Below, piece after piece: positions 7,564-15,822 of a stretch of DNA of 30,684 nucleotides. The position numbers and the translations under genes were made by a program. The stretch is from a virus, in IMG/VR virus record IMGVR_UViG_3300020478_000041, positions 1 to 30,684 of that record; one strand, given 5' to 3'. How positions within the stretch are numbered: the stretch's first letter is position 1; each line of letters begins with the position of its first letter. The notes under the pieces were generated by a model. The model saw only the letters and a list, made by a program, of their open reading frames with translations. It did not search any database and had not been told where the DNA came from.

Positions 7564-10443
7564 TTAATCGTCGAAAGATGCTCCCGTTCTTGTAATATTG
7601 AAATCGATTGCAATATATTCGATTGCACGCGTCGGCTTCAAGAAGATCTGAGCATACATAATGTTCCGATCGATGAGATCCGGCGTCGTGGTGGTTTCAT
7701 CCAGGACCACCTTAAAGTCAGAGAGACCAAAGTTAGTCTTGACAGACTGCAGCAAGGGCTCTACTTGAGCCTTGAAGCGGTCCCATGTCACCTTGACATT
7801 CGGATCGAAAAGGATTTGCGAAGCAATCTGCGAAATGCGCTTCTTCACGAAGATCATCAAGCGACGTACATTGATACGATCAAGTGCCGAAGCCGTCGTC
7901 TGAAGGGTCTTCTGACCGAAGATCACAATTCCTTCTGCAGGGAACTTCGCAATGGGGTTAATATTCGCTCCATAAAGGTCGTCGCGGTCCTTGCGGCGCA
8001 AGTGATGGGCCACATCTACCACCGGGATGCCAGCGGCACCCTCGGTGAGGCCGCCGCGGTTGAAGCCTGCGGGGGCGAACCAGACCTGAGTCTTCTGCTG
8101 GGAGCTTGAGAATGTTCCCAAAGCCGCAACAGAGGGGGGCAGCCACACGAAGGATCCGTTCAGGGTATCTCGTGCACGCACCCATGGGTAGAAGGCGCAA
8201 CCATACGAGGAGTTAAGGCCTCGGGAGCGCATTCCATTAACAGCTGCGCGAATGGTGGAAGCCCTGTTATTGCGTGCCTCGGCGAGGCCTTCGGCGCGAG
8301 GGGTGAAACCGCCCTCAAGGTCGATAATAGCCAAAGCATCGGCCCTCTCTTCGCACATGCGAATAAGATTGGTCGTAAGACCGGCTTGCTTGAGGCCAGG
8401 AATCGTAGCCAAGTTCATTTCAGCCACCTCAGGGTCGGCGACCGAATCGATGGATCGACGAATGCTATTGAAAACATAGCTATTCTGGTCTGTTGCAGCT
8501 GAGCCCAAGTAACGAGCACTGCTGTTGAAGGGATCCATCTCGTCAATTTCAGTTCCATCAAAGCCGCCGTACAGAGGCACAGTGAACCGATCGTAACCGG
8601 CATCGAGAACACCACTCACCGCTCCACTAACTGCTGTAAGCGACGTTCCGGCGCGAGTTCCGCCGGAGCCGGCGTGTGATCCACTCACCCAGGCGCCAAC
8701 CATGGAGCCTGAAATATCGTCAAGAGTAAACTCAACAGATGTTTCAGTCTTAAGCGTATTGCTGGCTCCGCCGAACATACTTCCAACGATGCCGCCGCGA
8801 GGACGGAGCATATCAATGGTAGAACTATCGAACACCGTGCTGCCAGCACCCTTGCTGGTCTGCAGTCCGAAGAATGCGTCAGTCTTATTGCTAAGATTGC
8901 CAGCGGAAGCGCTTGCGCGTAGCTCCGGAGCCGGGTAAAGAACCAAGAACTCGTTAGCAGCCTGATTATTGGTAGAAGCCGAGATGACAAAAATCGACCC
9001 ACTAGTAGCAAGGGGACTGCCGGGGACTGCCATGCGCGTAGCATTACTGAGGGAACCGGAAATCCAGTTGCCCTGCCCGGTAGTGCCAAGCGTCTCTTCA
9101 TCATCCCACTTGGTCATTCCACGGAAGCCAAAGGGCAGAAGAGCAGGGTTGGTAAGGCCCGCATTAACGTCCGAGTTCATCTCGACGCGAATGTAGGCAG
9201 AATTATTTGGCCAATCGCCTTCTTGAATATAGCGGCGCTCGGTCTCTTCCCACACGCGGCGCTGGTCGCCGACCTTGCGTGCAACATAGTTGGCCGAGTT
9301 GGGGTTAAGATCGCAGTTAGAAAACATTTCAACCACGCGAACCACATTATCGGAGTCGCTAAGGTGACGAACCACAAGAGTAAAAGTACCATAATCGCTG
9401 GAATCGGCAGAAGACCGCTGAATATCTTGGATAGATACCTTAAGGTTTCGGTTAGTCCAGTCGCCGGGCTCTTCGAGGGCTACAACCTTGAACAGATTTT
9501 GTGGAGCGTCTGCAGGGCCCAAGCGGCAGCTGATAATTTGAGGACTCTCCGCACCCTGAAGAGGGTCGGTGAAGTCACTCGCAGCAAGTGCGCTGGTACC
9601 GCCGGCCAACTTAACCAGGGCTCCATAAGTTGTACTAGACGTAATGTTCGACTTTAGATGACGATCAAAGGTCTCGCCGAGCCAGTAGTTAAGGGGGGTG
9701 GACGTCAAGCCAGAGTTAGTCAACTGAGGATTGGTGTTGAGAGACTTACGAATGTATCGTGAATCATTTTCATTAAAGTTAACAACCACAGTTGAATCCG
9801 AAGTGCCCTGATAATTGCTAAGATTAATCTTGAACTGATACTGGATGCCCGCATTGGAGCCCACCACGTAGTCAACACCCTGGACGGAGCTCGACGCGAC
9901 GGTGCCTCCGCCCGTGCTGCCCGTGGTATCCACGTAAATGGCTCCGGACAACTGAGGCTCAAAGGAGCTATCGCCATATATAATAGCCGCGAGGGCGCCG
10001 GTAAGCTGTGTTCCGGTAACGCCGGCAGGGCCACCGCCCTCAAACACGACCAGGCCCCATGCACTGGTGGAAGACCAGCCAGCAGGACCCTCTGTTCCGG
10101 TTGGACCACCGTCAGCAGTAGTCTCCGCGCCCAGGAGGCGAATATAAGTCAAAGGAGAACTGTTCTTAAGATAAGCTTGTGCGGCATACATGCCATAAGT
10201 GGGTGCCGACAAATCATTGCCAGTACGCCAGACATCATCGCCATCGCCACCAGCGGCAGGGGCGCCAAAGACGTTAACAAATTCTTCAAAAGAGTTAACA
10301 GTTATGGGCCGTAATGCTGGCCCTTTAGCGGCGCGGCCGATGACGACGGGGCCGATGCCCGCAGGGGAAGCGGGAAGTTGGGAGTTATCAATCTCATTGA
10401 CAAAAACTCCGGGTGAGACGAATCGATACTTTTTAGCTGACAT
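7564..10443 (-). CDS. gp18: Tail sheath protein gp18
   Basis: This 959-residue protein is the contractile sheath subunit. The N-terminus (KYRFVSPGVFVNEIDNSQLP, then GPVVIGRAAKGPA) is the standard sheath opening. The conserved C-terminal domain at about residues 680-959 includes AVNGMRSRGLNSSYGCAFYP, a WLPPSVAALG segment, the ANINPIAKFPAEGIVIFGQK strand, RRLMIFVKKRI and a terminal IEYIAIDFNI strand. T4 gp18 is 659 residues; the 300 extra residues lie mainly in the central region, about 80-640, rich in Gly, Ser and Thr, and probably form exposed insertion domains. AGGAGA lies 8 nt before the ATG at 10443. It follows gp15 and precedes gp19. Expression is probably high and late. Confidence 0.93.
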   Translation of the reverse strand: MSAKKYRFVSPGVFVNEIDNSQLPASPAGIGPVVIGRAAKGPALRPITVNSFEEFVNVFGAPAAGGDGDDVWRTGNDLSAPTYGMYAAQAYLKNSSPLTYIRLLGAETTADGGPTGTEGPAGWSSTSAWGLVVFEGGGPAGVTGTQLTGALAAIIYGDSSFEPQLSGAIYVDTTGSTGGGTVASSSVQGVDYVVGSNAGIQYQFKINLSNYQGTSDSTVVVNFNENDSRYIRKSLNTNPQLTNSGLTSTPLNYWLGETFDRHLKSNITSSTTYGALVKLAGGTSALAASDFTDPLQGAESPQIISCRLGPADAPQNLFKVVALEEPGDWTNRNLKVSIQDIQRSSADSSDYGTFTLVVRHLSDSDNVVRVVEMFSNCDLNPNSANYVARKVGDQRRVWEETERRYIQEGDWPNNSAYIRVEMNSDVNAGLTNPALLPFGFRGMTKWDDEETLGTTGQGNWISGSLSNATRMAVPGSPLATSGSIFVISASTNNQAANEFLVLYPAPELRASASAGNLSNKTDAFFGLQTSKGAGSTVFDSSTIDMLRPRGGIVGSMFGGASNTLKTETSVEFTLDDISGSMVGAWVSGSHAGSGGTRAGTSLTAVSGAVSGVLDAGYDRFTVPLYGGFDGTEIDEMDPFNSSARYLGSAATDQNSYVFNSIRRSIDSVADPEVAEMNLATIPGLKQAGLTTNLIRMCEERADALAIIDLEGGFTPRAEGLAEARNNRASTIRAAVNGMRSRGLNSSYGCAFYPWVRARDTLNGSFVWLPPSVAALGTFSSSQQKTQVWFAPAGFNRGGLTEGAAGIPVVDVAHHLRRKDRDDLYGANINPIAKFPAEGIVIFGQKTLQTTASALDRINVRRLMIFVKKRISQIASQILFDPNVKVTWDRFKAQVEPLLQSVKTNFGLSDFKVVLDETTTTPDLIDRNIMYAQIFLKPTRAIEYIAIDFNITRTGASFDD

Positions 10444-10479
10444 TTGTTATGTTCTCCTACACATTTGAAATGTTCAAAG

Positions 10480-10486
10480 TAAATAG
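10480..10486 (-). promoter_or_regulatory. CTATTTA motif, candidate late promoter of the sheath gene
   Basis: The coding strand reads ACACTATTTACTTT, 36 nt before the sheath ATG. A short inverted repeat (ACATTT/AAATGT) lies between the motif and the ribosome site at 10461-10473. Confidence 0.5.
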
Positions 10487-10507
10487 TGTTAAGTAGTCGC
10501 AATGGTA

Positions 10508-11449
10508 TTATTCTCTATAAAAACCATCCTTAATGGTACGGGGGATATCTCCAAGTACCGCCCTTTCTCTTCCAAACTTAAACTCGACGGCATTTTCGCG
10601 TCGGACAATTTTAGGTTTTTCTTGATTTTCCCCTTCTCCGATTAAATAACCCATCACTTCGATATTGATAGTGGTTTCGTAATTGCGCTGTTCCATTCCC
10701 AGCGCGGCTTTGTTGGACCCATTGCTAAAAGATCCGTCTATAAAAACCTCAAAGGCATGACCTTCGTTAGTAATTCTACGTGGCATGCGGGAATTACCAG
10801 GCACTGTTATAAACGGCCCAATAAGTTGATTAATCTGCTGTTGATACTCGGTTCTCAATGTTATCTCATATACTACTTTTATCCAGACTGGTAGCGGCAT
10901 CGTGATTGTTTCATAAACTGTCTTGGTTGTCATCTGCCGTTTATTAACATTAAGTTCTTTAGAAGAAACCGTGGCGGGGCTCCCAAATTTTCTATTTACT
11001 TTTGCATTTTGAAACTCAGCAGTCTTTTTCTGGTTAATCTGGCGGGCTACCGTGATGGTGCCCCCTTTGGCATCGTTAACCGGGTAAATATTGGCGTAGA
11101 CTGTGCCCCGAAAGTTGGGTTCTTTCGTTACACTAGCACGGTTGACCGTAATCAACGGCAAGATCAACATTTCTTCTGAATCTCTAAGATCTTTGTTGTG
11201 CTTAAGCTGGTATGCTCTTTCTGCAGAGACCCATAAAACTGGAACCTTTTTAAATCCCTTGTTTGTTCCCAAAGAAAGGTTGAGATCTTCATCGATAAAC
11301 TTCAGCATGGCGCCATCGATCGTTTCTAGCGTCGAAGGCATAAATTCTATTTCGCCTAGCTTACTTTCAACTTCCTTATCGCCAACCGCATCATACTTCT
11401 GCGCTGCGGTATCTTGAATCTGGTCTTGGGTCCGGCGGCTTCTAGACAT
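10508..11449 (-). CDS. gp15: Tail terminator / sheath stabiliser gp15
   Basis: This 313-residue protein resembles T4 gp15, the ring that caps the finished tail tube and sheath and joins it to the neck. The shared pattern is a VPVLWVSAERAYQLK segment followed by LPLITV, then a VVYEITLRTEYQQQINQLIG helix and, after PRRI, an FEVFIDGSFSNGSN region and an INIEVMGYLIGEG strand. T4 gp15 is 272 residues with the same order (PITYASKE, YELSIFTRYEDD, LTFEVNGW, as recalled). It lies 4 nt after the preceding neck gene and directly before the sheath, the T4 order gp13-gp15-gp18. The ribosome site is GGGG within the end of the previous gene. There is no membrane segment. Confidence 0.75.
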   Translation of the reverse strand: MSRSRRTQDQIQDTAAQKYDAVGDKEVESKLGEIEFMPSTLETIDGAMLKFIDEDLNLSLGTNKGFKKVPVLWVSAERAYQLKHNKDLRDSEEMLILPLITVNRASVTKEPNFRGTVYANIYPVNDAKGGTITVARQINQKKTAEFQNAKVNRKFGSPATVSSKELNVNKRQMTTKTVYETITMPLPVWIKVVYEITLRTEYQQQINQLIGPFITVPGNSRMPRRITNEGHAFEVFIDGSFSNGSNKAALGMEQRNYETTINIEVMGYLIGEGENQEKPKIVRRENAVEFKFGRERAVLGDIPRTIKDGFYRE

Positions 11450-11453
11450 TTAT

Positions 11454-12722
11454 CTACCCCACAAAAATGCCAGCAGGTATATTCGACAAAACCTTCTCTG
11501 CTGAATCTTGCATAGAGGAGTCGATGACCGCCAACTTGTCGTAAGTAGTCTCTTCGAGAATAGTTTTCAGTTCCTCTCTCAAGGCTGTCATTTCGGAAGC
11601 AGCTTGGCCCAAAAGCTCAGCAGCATTTAGATTAACACTTTCGCCCGGAATAGGAACTGTCGCAAACTTACCACGGATCTGGCCCAGCATCTCTTTGCTC
11701 AAAGCCAAAGCGAAGCGGCGGATCCATTGTTTGCCAATAGAGTTGATGTTGGGATAGGGTATATTCTGGAATGGCAGCGTATTAAGGTTGTTAATTCCCT
11801 CCACGCCTGCTTTGCCACGACCAGTTTCGTCCCATGGCTGATTTTCTCGATCAATAGTAAACTGCACCCAGATCTTAGCTGGGCTCGTGCTATCGGGCTG
11901 CGGGAAAAGACGTAACCAATTGTCTTTAATCTCGTAGGAATAATGAGAAATGCGAGTCCACAACGCATCTTCATACGCCATGGCTTGAAGTTTGTTTTGC
12001 CACGTAGGAACGATTTCAAAAGTGGAATCATCTGCATACTGACCATAAGTACGCATGTTGCCTACTACTGAAAACCCTCCATAATAACCATAGAACCGCC
12101 ACATAGCGCGGGGTGTCTTAAAAAACACCTTTCTGATTATCACACGCTTGTCCTGTATCTTGCCATAATACGGAACTGTCGTATCATTGGCAGATGATTG
12201 AGAAAGGAGCGTTTGCAAATCGTAATCCTGTACAGAAGCTGTGCGTTGTATAGAAGCTGAATAAATGGGGGTCAATCCGCCTAGGCCCGTGTCGGTGGCG
12301 ATGGCCTCCGAAACACGACGAACATATCCATAATCAAAACGCGGATAACGTAATTCGATGGTAGAGCCCGACAGCGCGTCGCCTGAAACAATTTGGCCGT
12401 CTTGGTCAAAAGAGGCGGTTGCAGCGCCGAGATAACTTGATAATGAGTTCTTGCTTTGATGCAGATTCACGATATAGGAATATTCTAAGACCGCTTCTTC
12501 ATATGCCGAATAAACATTACCCTCGGTTAGCTCGATATCTAATACATCTCCACCCAGCTTTTTATATGTATAAGCCACCTGATCGGCGGCACCAGACAAG
12601 AAAGCTGCTGAGCCTGCATAGATGCCAAAGGGTAGCGTCACGGCCACATTGGTGGTGCTTCCCGTAATAGGAAGAATGTTCGTGGTGGTGGTGGACGCAG
12701 GATTTAATTTTGGAATGGCCAT
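11454..12722 (-). CDS. Neck protein, gp13-like head-completion/connector protein
   Basis: This 422-residue protein carries a head-tail connector pattern near residues 48-85: VAYTYKKLGGDVLDIELTEG, then VYSAYEEAVLEYSYIVN. This resembles the N-terminal helix bundle of gp13-like and gp6/gp15-type adaptor proteins that dock under the portal. The middle has FFKTPRAMWRFYGYYGGFS and NWLRLFPQPDS, strands seen in gp13 homologues of T4-like phages. The C-terminal region (about 350-410) is helical. T4 gp13 is 309 residues, so the central region is expanded. It follows gp23 across a terminator and candidate promoter, and precedes gp15. GAGGA lies about 9 nt before the ATG at 12722. The connector role is likely; the precise identity is less sure. 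Confidence 0.6.
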   Translation of the reverse strand: MAIPKLNPASTTTTNILPITGSTTNVAVTLPFGIYAGSAAFLSGAADQVAYTYKKLGGDVLDIELTEGNVYSAYEEAVLEYSYIVNLHQSKNSLSSYLGAATASFDQDGQIVSGDALSGSTIELRYPRFDYGYVRRVSEAIATDTGLGGLTPIYSASIQRTASVQDYDLQTLLSQSSANDTTVPYYGKIQDKRVIIRKVFFKTPRAMWRFYGYYGGFSVVGNMRTYGQYADDSTFEIVPTWQNKLQAMAYEDALWTRISHYSYEIKDNWLRLFPQPDSTSPAKIWVQFTIDRENQPWDETGRGKAGVEGINNLNTLPFQNIPYPNINSIGKQWIRRFALALSKEMLGQIRGKFATVPIPGESVNLNAAELLGQAASEMTALREELKTILEETTYDKLAVIDSSMQDSAEKVLSNIPAGIFVG

Positions 12723-12749
12723 TTAATATTCCTCGGAGTGGTTCTTTAC

Positions 12750-12756
12750 TAAATAG
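12750..12756 (-). promoter_or_regulatory. CTATTTA motif, candidate late promoter of the neck-tail genes
   Basis: The coding strand reads TTTCTATTTAGT, 27 nt before the ATG at 12722. It abuts the terminator hairpin at 12757-12786, so the U-rich tail of the terminator merges with the motif. Confidence 0.5.
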
Positions 12757-12786
12757 AAAGCCCCGCCTCAAAAGAGACGGGGCTTT
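12757..12786 (-). terminator. Strong terminator after the major capsid gene
   Basis: A 13-bp stem (AAAGCCCCGTCTC with GAGGCGGGGCTTT on the minus strand, one G-U pair) closes a TTTT loop and is followed by CTATTT. It sits 28 nt after the capsid stop and should separate abundant capsid mRNA from the tail genes. Confidence 0.85.
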
Positions 12787-12814
12787 AACTATTTTGACCT
12801 TACGTCAGGTATGA

Positions 12815-14596
12815 CTAAACTAGGCTCTTAATAACAACCAGTCCATACATATCAGGACGCACCATCTTCTTGGCATATCGGGTCATGACGCCCTTACGAG
12901 GTACGAAGTCCTCGACGCCGAAGATAGTAGGCGTGGTCTGCAGCGGCACATAAGGTGCGTACACATAGCCACTCTCAAGGAAGCTACTTCCACGTCGGCC
13001 AACAAGGACCAAGTTACGCGGGAAGTAAGGATCGACGATAACGTCGAACTTCTTCGAAAGCGAACCAACCTTAACAGCACCCGCGTCGCCGCGGTCGCTA
13101 TCAGCAGTCACATTGGCACGGAAGCCAGCGGTGAACTCAAGGATGTTGGCAACTTCAGGTCCGCAGACGACGAAGTTAGCAGCACCACGGAGAGTCTTCC
13201 GATGGATCTGTGCGGAGACGTCATTGATAGTCTCAATGAGGGTCTCATACCACTCACTCACGTTACCGGTGAAGTCCGGAGGCGCAGTTCCAGTACCAAT
13301 CACAACACCCGTCTCACGATTCAAGAAATCGCCAGGGGAGCGCGACCAGTAGCGGACGCCTGCGGTAGCACCCACAACGAGATCCTCAAGGATCTCTTGA
13401 TCAATTTCAAGAGCAACCTGCTCAGACAGAATCTGAGTAAGCTCGACTTCAGCGTCAAGGTTGTGGTAGGCGTTAAGATCTTGTCCTAACTCCGGGGTCC
13501 ACTTGGCCTTGAGCTTCTTGGTGATCGCCGTGACGGCCACCGAGTCGACCTTGATGTCGATCTCAGGAATGTAGGCATTGCCTTCCAGTCCCCACTGCTG
13601 TGCGGGAAGAACAGCACCGATAGACGGTGACGTTCCACCAAAGTTATCAACGATCGGGAACGAAGCCGTGAGGCCTGAAGCCCACTCGGCATCAAGCTGA
13701 GCAACTGTAACAGTTCCAGTATCACCACCAACCAACACGAGCAGAACACGAGCAGAATCGGTCGGATCTTCGCGCTGGAGACGACGTGCCTGAATACCAT
13801 TGGTAGGCTCGACACCGGCTGCGGTGCGCACCTTAATGGCAACAGCATCCTCTTGGTTCCATGCGCCGCCCGCGCTGTCGGCGAGGTCGGTCTTAAGAAC
13901 GGAAACCACACTAAAGCTAGAACCAGATGCAAGATCCGGGTCAAACTCAAGCAGTCCGCGAAGCTGATAAGCAGCAGCGGTCTGGTTGCCGGGAGGCACG
14001 GAGAAGTCGCAAAGACCACCCACGCCGATAGAACCCGAAGCAATTTGCTCTAAGGCAGCCGGGGAAGGACCAACACCGGCAGAACCCGTCGGAGACGAGT
14101 AACCGTTGTTGAGTGCATACGGACCACGCTCAGCGTTCTGCCCCGTGAGGAGAACACCGCCGGTGATCTGGCTACCAACTCGTCCACCACCATAGAGGGA
14201 GGAGCCACGAGGATAACCCAAGCGGAACGTATCCGCGGTCTGGCCATCAGCGATCTCGTTAGAGACAGTGAAGTCCAGGAAGAAGATGAGGCCCGAGGGC
14301 AAACTCATCGGCTGAACGCTAACGAGATCGTTGGCGATCAAAGAGCCGAATACACGGCGAACGAGGGGGAATGCGACAGCCGCAAAGCCCTCCACATCAC
14401 CAGCAGCCATGCTACTGGACTCACGGAGAAGCTCACGTGCCTGGTTCTCAAGCAGTCGGGCCATTCCATTCCGAAGATCATCGCTTCCAAGTCCTTCGAG
14501 AAGTCCGGTCTGTTCCCACTTTCCAATGAGAGCAGTACCTTCCTTGCCGAGGTCACGGTTAACAATACCTTCAGTTAATTTCTGAACGATAGACAT
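12815..14596 (-). CDS. gp23: Major capsid protein gp23
   Basis: This 593-residue protein is the T4-type major capsid protein. The N-terminal part shows KWEQTGLLEGL, then MARLLENQARELLRE, and the highly conserved core AFPLVRRVFGSLIANDLVSV and QPMSLPSGLIFFLDF at about residues 74-110. Later conserved parts include LNAYHNLDAEVELTQILSEQ, the helix EIDQEILEDLV, VVCGPEVANILE and a final MYGLVVIKSL. T4 gp23 is 521 residues and is trimmed by gp21 after an I/L-x-E site at Glu65; here LRE at 57-59 is the matching candidate. AGGAGG lies 7 nt before the ATG, the best type of ribosome site in the window. It follows gp22 by 33 nt and is closed by the strong terminator at 12757-12786, consistent with very high late expression. 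Confidence 0.95.
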   Translation of the reverse strand: MSIVQKLTEGIVNRDLGKEGTALIGKWEQTGLLEGLGSDDLRNGMARLLENQARELLRESSSMAAGDVEGFAAVAFPLVRRVFGSLIANDLVSVQPMSLPSGLIFFLDFTVSNEIADGQTADTFRLGYPRGSSLYGGGRVGSQITGGVLLTGQNAERGPYALNNGYSSPTGSAGVGPSPAALEQIASGSIGVGGLCDFSVPPGNQTAAAYQLRGLLEFDPDLASGSSFSVVSVLKTDLADSAGGAWNQEDAVAIKVRTAAGVEPTNGIQARRLQREDPTDSARVLLVLVGGDTGTVTVAQLDAEWASGLTASFPIVDNFGGTSPSIGAVLPAQQWGLEGNAYIPEIDIKVDSVAVTAITKKLKAKWTPELGQDLNAYHNLDAEVELTQILSEQVALEIDQEILEDLVVGATAGVRYWSRSPGDFLNRETGVVIGTGTAPPDFTGNVSEWYETLIETINDVSAQIHRKTLRGAANFVVCGPEVANILEFTAGFRANVTADSDRGDAGAVKVGSLSKKFDVIVDPYFPRNLVLVGRRGSSFLESGYVYAPYVPLQTTPTIFGVEDFVPRKGVMTRYAKKMVRPDMYGLVVIKSLV

Positions 14597-14629
14597 TTTA
14601 AAACCTCCTATAATTGTTGAATGTCATTT

Positions 14630-15724
14630 TTATTTATTCAAACCTGCTAAGCGCAGCATTCGATCCATATTTGGATCTTTCGTTGCCTTTTTGTTTTTCT
14701 TAGAATTGATCAAAAGCGACGTAGGCCTCTGAACCGCTTCACGAAGTGTTTGTGGTCGTGTTCTCTGATCAGGAGTGGACCCCACTGCGTTTTGAATTGT
14801 TTCAAAGATCATGTTTGCTTCTTCAACAGAATTGGCAGATTGAACAGCTTCGACAATTTTATCTTTTTGTCGCTCATTCAAGGAGGCGCTGTTTAGTGCC
14901 TTGTTTTGATAAACAAGCTTGGCGTTGGCCAAGTTCAACTTCGTGAGTTGATTCTTGGCTTCCGTTAAAAGAGCACGGAGCTCTTTGTTGGATTCTGTAA
15001 GATTCGAGATTTTGCTCTCGAACAGTTCCGCATCCGATACAACATCAGGTGCGGTTGATACTTTTTCGATTTCCTCTTCTTCTTCAAGGTGGGCGGCTTG
15101 GGCCGCGGCCATGGCATCATTGTTGGCCTGCTCTATGCTGCTGTCAGCAGAGTTAACAGATGACCACCCTTGGGGTCGAGGAACCATGTCGACTACTAAT
15201 TCTTCAATAAGATCAGAAAGCATCTCTTCACTAAGAGTTATCTCTTCGTCATCAGACTCAGTCTGCACGTGCTCGTCGGGCTCCGCTTCGGCTTCGGCTT
15301 CGCCGGCACTGTCCTTCATCATCTCGTCTTCTGTGTCGACAAGTTCATTCCCTTCTTCTAAAGCAATCTCGTCGGCTAGGGCGGTAGCATCAGTAAGATC
15401 ATCGCCCTCAACAACTTCCTCTTCTTCATCAAGGCGCGTCTTCAAAGAATCAAAGTCAATCTCAATAATTTCGTCGACGGCTGGAGCATCGATCTCCTCG
15501 TTCTGAAATGCATAAGGAACTTCGTCCACAAACTCCATAAGCTCGTCGTGGTCTGTCTCTTCGGTTTCCGAGAGATCCTCCCCTAAGTCCTGCTCCAGTA
15601 ACGTATCTATAGCACTCTTCACTTCAGTCGAATACTTCTCTAACACTGCATTTTCGGCGTTTTTAAGGGCAGCTTCCTTCAGCGCTTTAGCATCTACAAT
15701 AGCTTCTTCTAATAGGGACGACAT
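14630..15724 (-). CDS. gp22: Prohead core scaffold protein gp22
   Basis: This 364-residue protein is highly acidic and helical, with Glu/Asp-rich stretches at about residues 48-175 and a coiled-coil-like segment at about 232-280. The C-terminus turns basic (NSKKNKKATKDPN) and ends RMLRLAGLNK. Composition, lack of hydrophobic core segments and position directly before gp23 are those of the T4 scaffold gp22, which fills the prohead and is then degraded by gp21. Many I/L-x-E tripeptides are present, the cleavage preference of that protease. T4 gp22 is about 269 residues; the acidic section accounts for the excess. GGAG lies about 9 nt before the ATG at 15724. The call relies on position and composition more than on sequence motifs. 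Confidence 0.75.
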   Translation of the reverse strand: MSSLLEEAIVDAKALKEAALKNAENAVLEKYSTEVKSAIDTLLEQDLGEDLSETEETDHDELMEFVDEVPYAFQNEEIDAPAVDEIIEIDFDSLKTRLDEEEEVVEGDDLTDATALADEIALEEGNELVDTEDEMMKDSAGEAEAEAEPDEHVQTESDDEEITLSEEMLSDLIEELVVDMVPRPQGWSSVNSADSSIEQANNDAMAAAQAAHLEEEEEIEKVSTAPDVVSDAELFESKISNLTESNKELRALLTEAKNQLTKLNLANAKLVYQNKALNSASLNERQKDKIVEAVQSANSVEEANMIFETIQNAVGSTPDQRTRPQTLREAVQRPTSLLINSKKNKKATKDPNMDRMLRLAGLNK

Positions 15725-15757
15725 AAAAATTACTCCAGTTCTGACATGTAATCAAAA

Positions 15758-15764
15758 TAAATAG
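15758..15764 (-). promoter_or_regulatory. CTATTTA motif, candidate late promoter of the scaffold-capsid genes
   Basis: The coding strand reads ACACTATTTATTTT, 33 nt before the scaffold ATG, in a 98-nt gap. The rest of the gap holds only weak inverted repeats. Confidence 0.5.
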
Positions 15765-15822
15765 TGTCTAAGATGGGGAAATGACTCTCAGAACTCATTT
15801 TGGTTAACCCGAACTTACCTCA

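Noticed and set aside
12883-14565. Alternative minus-strand frames inside the capsid gene
   Set aside because: They are shadows of gp23, whose frame is unmistakable; composition is Arg/Ser/Leu-rich as expected of a wrong frame.
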